A stretch of 32,500 bases of DNA from Chromera velia (Eukaryota > Sar > Chromeraceae), in contig JAHBMJ010002293.1 in assembly GCA_018398765.1 (NCBI GenBank), positions 3,314 to 35,813 on the forward strand. Reading direction: 5' to 3'. Position 1 is the first letter of the stretch; every line of letters starts with the position of its first letter. The position numbers were made by a program, and so were the translations under genes. The notes beneath the pieces were generated by a model. It saw only the letters and a list, made by a program, of their open reading frames with translations. It was not told where the DNA came from and ran no database searches. This document shows, piece after piece, positions 1-17,832 of this stretch.

Positions 1-138
1 AAGAGAGGCAAAGGAAGGGAGGACGAACCGTGTGGGTCTGGAGGACGTATGAAGGCATCGCAGACCGGCTCACTGGCTGACTGGTTTTCCATGGACGAAT
101 TGGAGCATGAATTTTCAAATCAAGATGAATGACTGCAG

Positions 139-9155
<9,017 letters not shown>

Positions 9156-9300
9156 AGTATGGGCTCCAAAGCGACGATACACCGACTAGCCGCGTCAATC
9201 AGTATGGCTTTGAAGCATGCCAGTGGTCAGTATCGCCAGTGGATGGCAGTAGGCCTAATTAAGGATCGACCTAGGGATCGGCGTATGTTCAGATTGCAAG

Positions 9301-9306
9301 AATAAA
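9301..9306 (+). promoter_or_regulatory. Candidate polyadenylation signal of the helicase gene
   Basis: AATAAA lies 146 bp after the helicase stop codon, at the point where sequence composition turns AT-rich. Motif and position fit; no transcript evidence is available. Confidence 0.45.
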
Positions 9307-11117
9307 GACATCAATTTATCATCATTCCATAGTACGGGTTTGGGTTCATTCCTACTACTGGTAATACAAAGTTTATACTAATAAGTGTAGTATGCACGTG
9401 CTTTGTAAATTGTAATAATGCGGAAATGAAGATTCATTGCGGAAAAAATCCGTCTAGAAATCTCTTCATCCAACTGACGCATCTAGTTATACACACATCA
9501 TCATATGTGTATGTGAGGGCGTGGTTATCTCCAAAACTCAACTAGTATTGTCAGTAAATCTTGCCAGTGCTAGTGCCAGTGTTTATTTAGCATTTGCAAG
9601 TGAATACACCTGTTTGTGTATATATGCTGGGAATTCATTTGCTTGGCTAGTTTGCTTGATTAATTAGTATCAGTCTAGATAAGTCTTTTTTTTCTGAAAA
9701 TTTAAACACTAACTACTTCTTTAGCATACACTTATGAGCACTGGCGTCCTGAAACGTGAGAAGGCAGAAGCCCTATGAACAGGATCACGGCACAGCAAAT
9801 AAATACCCCCTGCTTGTTGCACTCCCATTGGGTCATACTCCTAGACTTACCAATACTTTCAAACGAACGAAGAGAAGAATGATTCTCTTGAGTGATCTAT
9901 TCTTGCCAGATGGTCACCCCTTAAAAAGAGTTTCGCTTACCCCATTGATTCGTTCATCCAGCCAAGCCTTCGTCTATTATTTTCTTCTATTTTCATGCTC
10001 TCTGTCCTGATGCTTTCATTCATTCATAAACTGCCTAGCATGAGGAAGCAGTAGAGAAACAAGGTAAACATTCATGGGTGACAGGTTCTCTTAATAAGTC
10101 TAGATATTACTAATCATCATCATATTAGCATCCAAGTCATATTACCAAAAATATTGCTAGAAATATTCTAGGTGTATCACAGTAAAAAAAAAAAAAAAGT
10201 AAACCAGAATTGGCTTAAATCATTTTTTTCTTTTTTTTTTTTGCGCAACACCTAAGCAACTTTTTGAACAGTTGTGCAACACCAAAACAACACTTATGCA
10301 ACACTTGAATAACAGTTGTTTATCACCTAACAGTTGTTTATCACCTAACAAAAAACTAAACGAAGGTCGACGGGCTTAAATTATTTTTTTTTTTCTCTGT
10401 GATAGGCCTAGGAAATATTGATCTAGATACTAGTCTAGATATTGGTTAATTTATCGCCATAACTTGAATTGAAAAACAGAATATTCTTTGTCCAAATATA
10501 CAGCCGGCAGTTCAAAACGTGCATTTTAATCATTTTCTAGGCGCTGGCTAGAGAAAAAAAAAAAGTAGACGATTTAATTGGGGAGATCTTTTTTTTTTTT
10601 TTTTACTTTTTTACTCCAAACAACACTTAACAACAGTTGTCTAACACATGAACAACACTTGTGCAACACTTGAACAACAGTTGTTTGACTAAAAAAGAAA
10701 AAAAAAAAGTAAAGAGTTTTGGGGGATCTTTTTTTTTTTTTTTCCTCTAGCCGGCGCTAGCCAGTGCCTAGATCATTTTTTGTATGTACGTAAACATTCT
10801 TTTGCTTAACGTTAGAAGTATTATATCTGAAGTGACCGCAACTAAATACAGATAGCGATGGCATGTCATAATCATATTATTATAGTAGTAGTCATCAATG
10901 ACAATGACTCGTCTGACATAGTGTATGTACGTTAACATACATAATGCGCCAATTAAACTATGTTTAGATAAATTTTTTAAATATTTAGTATTAAAAGAAA
11001 AGTTTCAAAATTTTGAACCTAAAATGATGAAACAAAAATATGAAGAAAAAAAAAGTGTTAATTAAAATAGTATCGTAGCATAATGATACAATACAGTAAC
11101 AAAATTTTACTGGAAAT
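9307..11117. other. AT-rich intergenic spacer, no gene seen
   Basis: No reading frame with recognisable protein character is present on either strand. The stretch is clearly more AT-rich than the flanking genes and has many poly-A and poly-T runs. It also carries dispersed copies of a CAACACTTGAACAACAGTTG-like word near 10240-10330 and 10618-10690, and T-tracts preceded by GGGGATC or GGGAGATC near 10590 and 10720. It may hold decayed mobile DNA, but no terminal repeats or target duplications could be defined. Confidence 0.6.
10313..10348. repeat. 18-bp direct tandem repeat, two copies
   Basis: CAGTTGTTTATCACCTAA occurs twice in a row (10313-10330 and 10331-10348). It lies within a wider zone of CAACAGTTGTT-like words in the AT-rich spacer. 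Confidence 0.9.
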
Positions 11118-11123
11118 TTTATT
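11118..11123 (-). promoter_or_regulatory. Candidate polyadenylation signal of the nuclease-like gene
   Basis: AATAAA on the minus strand (TTTATT on plus), about 80 bp beyond the stop codon of the 957-residue gene. AT-rich DNA makes chance occurrence easy. Confidence 0.35.
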
Positions 11124-11203
11124 TTTCTGCATAGTTTTTTTTCAATAGAAACATAAATTCAAAAGGCTTTGTTTCTACTTCAATTGTTTTCTTTCAATCA
11201 AAA

Positions 11204-14077
11204 TTATTTTACGTTTGATTTCAAGTGCTCTGCGGCACATTGTAAAGACATTGCGCTTAAATCATGTCTCCAAGCGCGAAGTTGTGAGACTCGAGAACCG
11301 CTTTGATGATGCCGGCCCTCAATAAAATCAAGATCAAACTTCGTTCTTCCTTTGTTTTCTCTGGAAGACATCAAACCCAATTTCTGTAGATCAGGCGCAG
11401 AAAACAAGTAGAAGAAAGAAGGGTGGAGAAGGCTTTTGGGAAGAGGCGCACTTTTTCGACTGTCAAGCCCATGGCCTTGCCCATTATTGAACTTTTGCCC
11501 TAGCTGCAGTCTTGCTTGCTGGAGCTTCAACAAGTACGTGATGTTGCGCGGGGGGCCCACTAGGAGAAAATCGAAATCACCATCAATGTACGGAGTGCGG
11601 ATACCTGCTCCTGGTTCCCGATAACAGTTTACCCGAGCCATGGGGCCGTGGCTGTTCCATGAAACCCAAGATGAAGTTTTCAACTGCAATCTTAACAGCT
11701 TTTCAGAGTCACTGGTTGCCAAACGAGCTTCAATGTCATATGGCAAGGACGGGCAGGGAGCACTGACAGGATCGTCACATACCTCCAGCCCCATCGCATC
11801 GAAGACTGGCTGGAACCACTGCTGAGTTTGCATTTCAGTCTGAAATGAAGTGCTGATCTGGCTTTGGAGGTCTCTAAAGGGAAACAAACGAGTGTTGTTG
11901 CAGGAACTCTGCTCGAAGGAAGCTGCCTCTTCATATGCAGACAGCAGTTTCTCTCCAAGAGATCCTCCCATTCCTTCGTGGCGTTGTAAGCCGCATCTTG
12001 AGCGAATCGAGTCGTGTTGCCCCCCCTCTGTGATTTTGAGGTGTTTGAGGCGGCAAAAATAAGAGCCTGGGAACATCCAGGCCAGCGGTGAAAAGATGTC
12101 TGCTACAAACCCTGTATTTTCTTCCAGGGAAACACAGACAACGATCATGCTTTCGTATCCATCAACATGCACAAAATCCCAGAAAACAGAATTGCCCCTG
12201 GTCCCCCTGCACTGGGTCGCCTTGACTTGCACCGCCAACCATGAGTCCTTCTGACACCCGAACGGGCGAAGAGCCATGTCTGCCCTTGCAGTCGCAGGTA
12301 GGGAAACCGGAGATTCTTCCATTCCTCGAAAATCGTGGGAAGGTTTGATGGCTTTACGAATCAGGTTTTTTGCTCTATGCTCAACATCCATATTTTCTGC
12401 AGCGCTTCTGCCTCTCTTTGCAGCCCCCCGTTGAGCCTGCCAGACATCCCTGATCGAAAGACTGGTAGAGAGTTGTCGTATCGATATCGACGGTCTCGAC
12501 ATGTGTGATGTCGCATGTGCAGAAAGGAGTTGCACGGCTGTTGTAAGGGATGCCGAATCCGGTTTGCTGGAATAACGAAAAGAGAGACGCTCAAAGACTC
12601 GGGGTGCTCGGGATTCTCGGTCTCGAGGTATCTCTGGAAGCTCTGCAAAATCAAGATTAAACCCTTTCTTTCCAACTGCACTTCCACAAGTGACCAGCCC
12701 CAGTCTCTGCAAATCCTGCGATGAAAACATGTAAAAAAAAAAAGGGTCTAACAAGTTTTGCTCGAGAGTATGTGAAGACAAACCTTCTCCATATCGCTCT
12801 CGGTGCATGGAGAGCAGTCGACTCTGATTTCTTGGTGGACCAACAAGAAGGAAATCAAAGTCATCTACGGTGTAGGGAACCCGGCTCTGAGTCCCAACCT
12901 TCCGATTGCTATTCACGTGAGCCAACGGACCCCAATTCCCCCACGACATCCAATATGCGGTTTTCATCTGCAACCGAATCGGTTTGGAATCAACATGAGA
13001 CGCATCTCGGGCGAGAATATCGTAGGGAAGAGAGGGACAAGGGGCGTCGACTGTCTCCAACCCCGCGGCCTTGAAAAAAGGCCCGAACCAGGAAAGGGTC
13101 TCCAGCTCCGTCTGGCAAGCGGGACTGACTTGCTTGCGTAGGGTGGCGAGGGATTCTAGGCGGACGGAGTCAGTGGGTGAGATGGAGTCGGGTCTCGTGA
13201 GCGCTTTTTGATACACGGAAAACAGGACGTCACCAAGGAACCGTCCCTTCTCCGATCTCTGAAAACTGCAACGTGACGTTTCGGTGTCGTGTCGCCCACC
13301 CTGAGTGAGGGTAAAAGAGCGAGAGAAGTTGTTCAGATGACACCCTGGAAACACCCACACCCTCGGCTTTGCCTCCGGAGAATGACCACGAAAGCAGGAC
13401 CTGGTGTGAATCTGCCCATCTTGGAGAGCGATACATGTTACAAGCATCCCCTCGTAGCCGGGAACCCCCTCAAAAACCCAGGCAAAATTACGGTAGGATC
13501 TAAGAGTTGGTCTGCTAGCGGCCTTTACTTGCAAAGGCAGCCACAAGTCGTCTTTAGAGCCGCATGGTCGCAGAGCCATGTCGGTCTTTGCCAAATGGGG
13601 AAGAGCGACCGCTGGTTCTTCGAGACCGCAAAAGCCTTCAGACGGCTGGATGGCTTGGCGAATGAGGTGCTTTGCTGCATGTTCTACTGCCATTCTGCTC
13701 GCAGCACTTCTGCCCCGTCGGGGTGGCTCTAATTCTTGTGTCATGACGGCAGATGTGTGGAGGTCTTGAAGCGAACCAGACAATCTGCCAAAAACTTCGA
13801 ATTGCTTAGTAGCGGAGAGCCTGCCCACTCGAAAAAGTACTGTACTTCCCGACAGAAGATGAGCGCCGGTCCACTTCCAAGGTGTTTGGGGGGGCACCTC
13901 TCTCATCAGCACCGGAGTCACTTTCTGCGGTCTACAGATTGCACCCGACACACAACCGGGGTTGTTGCCAACTGTTTTCCTGTAACTGGGAAATCCGTTT
14001 GACGCGTACATTCCGGCCCTAAGGGTCATCGTGCTCACCCGTGGATGAGCACCCCACATCAGCCTTTGCACATTCAT
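11204..14077 (-). CDS. 957-residue tandem-repeat protein with four PD-(D/E)XK nuclease-like motif pairs
   Basis: One uninterrupted ATG-to-TAA frame encodes 957 residues. The protein is an internal duplication: about residues 90-480 and 535-925 align throughout. Each half has an early block, AKTDMALRP...LPLQVKA (D166, K185) or ARADMALRP...LAVQVKA (D600, K619), and a late block, SLPYDI...RLQMKT (D353, K372) or SLPYDI...RLQLKT (D781, K800). Each late block is followed by DFDFLLVGPPRN. An Asp followed 15-20 residues later by a strand ending Q-x-K is the layout of PD-(D/E)XK nucleases, including families that use Gln for Glu. The first 59 residues have several Arg and no Asp or Glu, as in mitochondrial transit peptides. 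The gene is intronless among intron-rich neighbours, which suggests retroposition or transfer. A DNA cleavage role is inference; the motifs could be non-catalytic. Confidence 0.75.
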   Translation of the reverse strand: MNVQRLMWGAHPRVSTMTLRAGMYASNGFPSYRKTVGNNPGCVSGAICRPQKVTPVLMREVPPQTPWKWTGAHLLSGSTVLFRVGRLSATKQFEVFGRLSGSLQDLHTSAVMTQELEPPRRGRSAASRMAVEHAAKHLIRQAIQPSEGFCGLEEPAVALPHLAKTDMALRPCGSKDDLWLPLQVKAASRPTLRSYRNFAWVFEGVPGYEGMLVTCIALQDGQIHTRSCFRGHSPEAKPRVWVFPGCHLNNFSRSFTLTQGGRHDTETSRCSFQRSEKGRFLGDVLFSVYQKALTRPDSISPTDSVRLESLATLRKQVSPACQTELETLSWFGPFFKAAGLETVDAPCPSLPYDILARDASHVDSKPIRLQMKTAYWMSWGNWGPLAHVNSNRKVGTQSRVPYTVDDFDFLLVGPPRNQSRLLSMHRERYGEGLSSHTLEQNLLDPFFFYMFSSQDLQRLGLVTCGSAVGKKGFNLDFAELPEIPRDRESRAPRVFERLSFRYSSKPDSASLTTAVQLLSAHATSHMSRPSISIRQLSTSLSIRDVWQAQRGAAKRGRSAAENMDVEHRAKNLIRKAIKPSHDFRGMEESPVSLPATARADMALRPFGCQKDSWLAVQVKATQCRGTRGNSVFWDFVHVDGYESMIVVCVSLEENTGFVADIFSPLAWMFPGSYFCRLKHLKITEGGQHDSIRSRCGLQRHEGMGGSLGEKLLSAYEEAASFEQSSCNNTRLFPFRDLQSQISTSFQTEMQTQQWFQPVFDAMGLEVCDDPVSAPCPSLPYDIEARLATSDSEKLLRLQLKTSSWVSWNSHGPMARVNCYREPGAGIRTPYIDGDFDFLLVGPPRNITYLLKLQQARLQLGQKFNNGQGHGLDSRKSAPLPKSLLHPSFFYLFSAPDLQKLGLMSSRENKGRTKFDLDFIEGRHHQSGSRVSQLRAWRHDLSAMSLQCAAEHLKSNVK

Positions 14078-14319
14078 CGAGTGCCCTGACCACGGGAGAG
14101 GTCAAGGAAAGTGAGCAATAAAGCCACGACCATCAAGAGAACACTTGCACTTCTGCCACCAAAACAATCCGAGCACGACAAGATTTCGTTTTTTGAAGCA
14201 GTGGAGTAAGCAGGAGAAGTTCAGCATATATCGATATATATACTTACGCAACCGCCCTTTTTTCTCGGATGGGAGATGAGTCTGCAGTGACTGCATGCGC
14301 ATGCGAATTAATTGTTTTA

Positions 14320-14320
<1 letters not shown>

Positions 14321-14352
<32 letters not shown>
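14321..14352. repeat. (TA)n microsatellite
   Basis: An almost uninterrupted alternating AT run, followed within 20 bp by a GCAT run (14369-14393). Both are self-complementary and can extrude as cruciforms. Confidence 0.9.
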
Positions 14353-14354
<2 letters not shown>

Positions 14355-14405
14355 CTTAAGAAAATTCTTGCATGCATGCATGCATGCATGCATTATTATA
14401 CACAT

Positions 14406-14425
14406 GCTCCATGCATGCATGGAGC
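14406..14425. repeat. Perfect 20-bp palindrome
   Basis: GCTCCATGCATGCATGGAGC equals its own reverse complement. It lies between the GCAT run and the 22-bp palindromic repeats. Confidence 0.9.
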
Positions 14426-14436
14426 CGGTTGGGGAC

Positions 14437-14487
14437 GCGCGCGAATTTATTAATAAATGCGCGCGAATTTATTAATAAATGCGCGCG
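14437..14487. repeat. Two tandem 22-bp palindromic units plus a partial third
   Basis: Units at 14437-14458 and 14459-14480 are identical. Each has a GCGCGCG head and the perfect palindrome ATTTATTAATAAAT; the head recurs at 14481-14487. Alternating GC next to a palindromic AT core is an unusual composition and could be a protein-binding array. Confidence 0.9.
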
Positions 14488-15059
14488 AAATACGTATATG
14501 AAGCCGTCGATCGATCAGGGACGGCGAAGTCAGTTCGGAGTGATGAGGAAGGAACATGAAGCTGTAGGAACCGCGCAGATCCGCGCGGTCTTTCACCGCG
14601 TCACGTTGATCGTGGCAGACTGAAGGTGTTACGCCTGCTGTGCGCCGAGTGTTCCCAGGTCAAAAGACGGCTGTTCTGATCATGAAGTGTTTCATGCACG
14701 TCGACGCTACCGTCGATACTTCGACAGGACGTCTCCAGTCCGCAGATTTGAGGTGCCTCGTTTCAGCCGTTCGCCGTCCGTTTCGTGTCCGCTTTCCCCT
14801 TTCTGGACTGCCCAGCGACGCAGCTTCAAACGCATCCCATTCACTCTCTTCGTCGTGAAAGCTCCCATTGAATCTTTACGCAGGAAAAAATTGAAACTAC
14901 AACGACACCCCACACAGGCCTTAAAATCAACGTGTTTTTACCTCAACGAGAAAAAAGCAGACCACAGCGTCTGTGTGTATCTGTAGAGGAAAAGTGGCTT
15001 AAGGAGGTGTGCTGGATCAACTTGCCCGAAAAAGTCAGAAAAACGAGTTTGACTGGATC

Positions 15060-17755
15060 ATGGGACTTGAAGGGCACGTCTCTCGGAAGGAGCTCTTCTA
15101 TGACATAGACGGGCTCCTGGTGAACCTGGGGGTCGTCTCTGCCCTCCTCCTCTCCTTCACAGTCGGGATCTTCGTGGAGGTCAGCCAGTTCACCCTTGCC
15201 TGTAGATTGTTATTGAGCAAAATGGGCACATGGATTCACTTTGCTGATTGACGGGATCTTTACCGTGGTAAGACCACATTTTGCTGACAGAACTGTCTCA
15301 TCGATCAGTCAGCAGATTCATGTGCATACGTGTTGATGCGGGTCAATGCACATTCTTTGTGTCCATCTGAGTCACTAACGGGGTACCCGTCGAGCTCTTC
15401 CCTCCCGCAGAAATGTCTCCTGTACCGCAAGGGTGTTTTCCAAAGTCCTACATGTCGCTTTCGCACACAGCTGCAGTCTTCCTTCCGTCGAGTTGGGTTG
15501 ATTCCGTAAGACTTCTCTGAAGGAAAACCTGCACAGTGACAACTGCACATGTATTCACATATTCAAGAGCACTTGTGGTGTGTGCGAAGGAAGCGTAGCT
15601 CGGCAGCGCAAAGGATTCGTAGTAACATTCTCAGTGTTGAATATTTCGTCTTTGAAGGTCGATGAGGGGCGGCTGGACCGGATGGACTTCCGAGCTAACC
15701 TCCAGTCCCCGCGTGCTTACGAGACGGGAAACTTCACTGACTTCGTGATTGGCACCATGGACGAGTGCAATCCTAAATTCAGGTGGAACATCACTTGGTC
15801 AGTCCAGTTGGTTGATCTGCCTTACTCTTTTTTCGTCTCTCTCGCGCGCGCGAGCCCCCGTGTATGTGCGTCTGTGAGTGTGTCTCTGTGTGTACTGTTT
15901 GTGGATCACAGTGATCTCAGTATGAAAATCTGCAACTGAAAAAACAGAAGTCGCACATCCTTGCTGCATGTGCAGGTACGGTCAGGATGTTCAGCCTGGT
16001 GAGAAGGGCTGGTTTGACGTGAAGTCCTTCCTGGAGGAGTACGGGAGAACGGCTCCTGAGGGCAGGCTGGGGGGGGCACGGGATTTCAAGAACAGCAGCC
16101 TGACCATTGCTTCTCACGTCCTCACCGCACCCGAGGCGTTCCCGATGGACCGAATGAGGGCGTGGGCCTCCCATCAGAGAAGGTTGACTGGAAGAACCTG
16201 GAGACATCTGCACGCAGGTAGGCAGGCTGCCAGGCGGGTCTGTCTGTATTTTTGTTTGTTTGTTTTGGGTGATTTGCTGCTTTCTGTTTGAGACCGGAAC
16301 GAGAGCAGGTGACCTCAGGCAGGTCTCTGTGAATCCGTTTTTTCTCCATTGGGGGTGGTCAGATGTTCTTTGTGATATTATGAGAATGAGATTCTGGATC
16401 AGTCGGCGGAATACACGAACTTCATTGTATTACTGGTGAGAATCATCTTTGTTTGTTGATGCGTTGCAGGTTCAAGTGAATCTCTTCTCTTTTTCTCCAT
16501 CGGGGCAGCAACGTTCCAAGCCCTCGCTCTTTTGATCTCTCTATTTTACTACGTGAGTCTGTCCTTCTCGTCCTCTCGGGTCGACGTCGACGCTCTCTTC
16601 GTGTGGTGGAGGTTTGGGTTCTGGCCGCTGTTGGCTGGTTACTTCTTTCTCATTCTCGGTTCTGTTTTCTTCTACAAAGCCCTCACAGACGTTGCCTATC
16701 TGACGTATCCAGATCCGGCAATTGTGTGGAGAATTCTGGAGATCTTCTTTTTTGGAATTCTGATTTCTGTGGCTGTGGTCACTCTAGGGTCGTCTATCAG
16801 TTTGACGATTTTGACCACCGACAGGGGGCAACACTGGTTGAAGAGCTCTGTTTGTGCGAAGCGGATGTGTGCGTCGAGATTCAGAGAGAGACTTGGAGAG
16901 CAGAGAAAGGCACGAGGAGAACTGAAAGAAAAGTTGACTCTTCTATTGGAAAGTCTGCCTGCATTCTCTCAGGCAGAAGAAAACTTTACAGAGAGGGCAA
17001 GGAGAAAGGAAGCAGAAAGAGAGAGAGAACGCACCACTGCGATCTCTCAGTCACCCTCTAACGCACAGAATGAGGGAAGCCAGCAGCAGCCGTCACAGAT
17101 TCCACAAGAGAAGTCAGAGGTTCTTCCCGTTGTCTCCACTTTCTCCGATGCCCTTCAGACTGTGTTGGATTTTTTGGTTGAGCAAGACGTCCCTTATGAG
17201 GACAACCGGAAGGTCAAAGTCCAAAAAATGGAACAGAGGATAGCAAATCAGCAGCACCACAGGCAGGGGCTGCATGGGGCCTCCAGTAGAGCCCCAATGT
17301 TGCGGCAGATCCCGCGGACTTCCCAGACTCACCGACCGACAACCTCAGCGGGACCCGGTGGGGGGGGAATATTTAATCAGAGACTAACCACCGACACGTC
17401 CGAAGAGGACTTGGAAGCCCTGAGGGATCCGGGGGGGGTGGTCAGAAGAGTCGGCCCTGGAAGGCATGTGCAAAATGACAGTCCGAGGTACGCAGCTTCT
17501 GAGTTTGGGACTGCAGGTGCGGGATCTGCCAGGGCCCTCACCTTAGGCAGGCAGAGAGCGCCAGGGTCCGTTGGTCCTGCTGCGTTAGTCTCACCTTCGA
17601 ACCGACTAGCTGTCCCTTTACCGAGAGAGAGTAGTGGTAGCCCGTCCCCTGTTCATTTTATGGGCTCTGTTTCCGATTCTGTAGGGGATGGCCCCAGTGC
17701 AGAGCCGGGCGGTGTTCCTCCCGCCGCCGAGGCTCCCGGAGATTTACTCGGGTGA
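15060..17755 (+). CDS. Multi-pass membrane protein with long disordered C-terminal tail; frame disturbed in three places
   Basis: Family not recognised. The first exon ends at 15179 and carries helix 1 (VNLGVVSALLLSFTVGIFV); ATG 15060 is the first Met after the in-frame TAA at 15000, but an upstream exon is possible. Exons 15658-15797 and 15976-16222 encode a soluble segment (GNFTDFVIGTMDEC, GWFDVKSFLEEYG). The exon around 16376-16435 gives YYENEILDQSAEYTNF. The last exon, from 16470 or 16509, encodes three more hydrophobic helices (TFQALALLISLFYY; PLLAGYFFLILGSVFF; EIFFFGILISVAVV). A charged stretch and a Ser/Gly/Pro/Gln-rich tail follow, to TGA 17753-17755. Problems: the frame changes inside exon 3, a TGA at 16373-16375 precedes YYENE, and the junction into the last exon is out of phase. 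The last exon is open for over 400 codons, so sequence error or unusual splicing is as likely as decay. Coding nature is well supported; the exact protein is not. Confidence 0.6.
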
Positions 17756-17826
17756 TCCAAATTACACTGTCACTGTATAGACTGTCACTGCACAGTGCAC
17801 ATCTACATATGAATCTAGATATGAAT

Positions 17827-17832
17827 AATAAA
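17827..17832 (+). promoter_or_regulatory. Candidate polyadenylation signal of the membrane-protein gene
   Basis: AATAAA lies 72 bp after the stop codon, where the sequence turns AT-rich. Confidence 0.45.

Larger units (their letters stand above)
14078..15059. other. Divergent spacer between the nuclease-like and membrane-protein genes
   Basis: It separates two divergently oriented genes, so it should hold both promoters; no core promoter motif was recognised. It carries an AT run, a GCAT run, a perfect 20-bp palindrome and a 22-bp tandem palindromic repeat (listed separately). Short frames between 14640 and 14990 are Arg/Ser-rich with no recognisable family, and could be 5' untranslated sequence or an undetected first exon of the plus-strand gene. 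Confidence 0.6.

Noticed and set aside
1-138. Possible upstream helicase exon carrying Walker A
   Set aside because: No frame in these bases resembles the RecQ motif I or Ia region; the sequence up to the AG at 137-138 is best read as intron.
16373-16375. UGA read as an amino acid
   Set aside because: One in-frame TGA beside two other frame problems is weak evidence. TGA is used as the stop in the helicase, triple-module and membrane-protein genes here, so recoding is not assumed.
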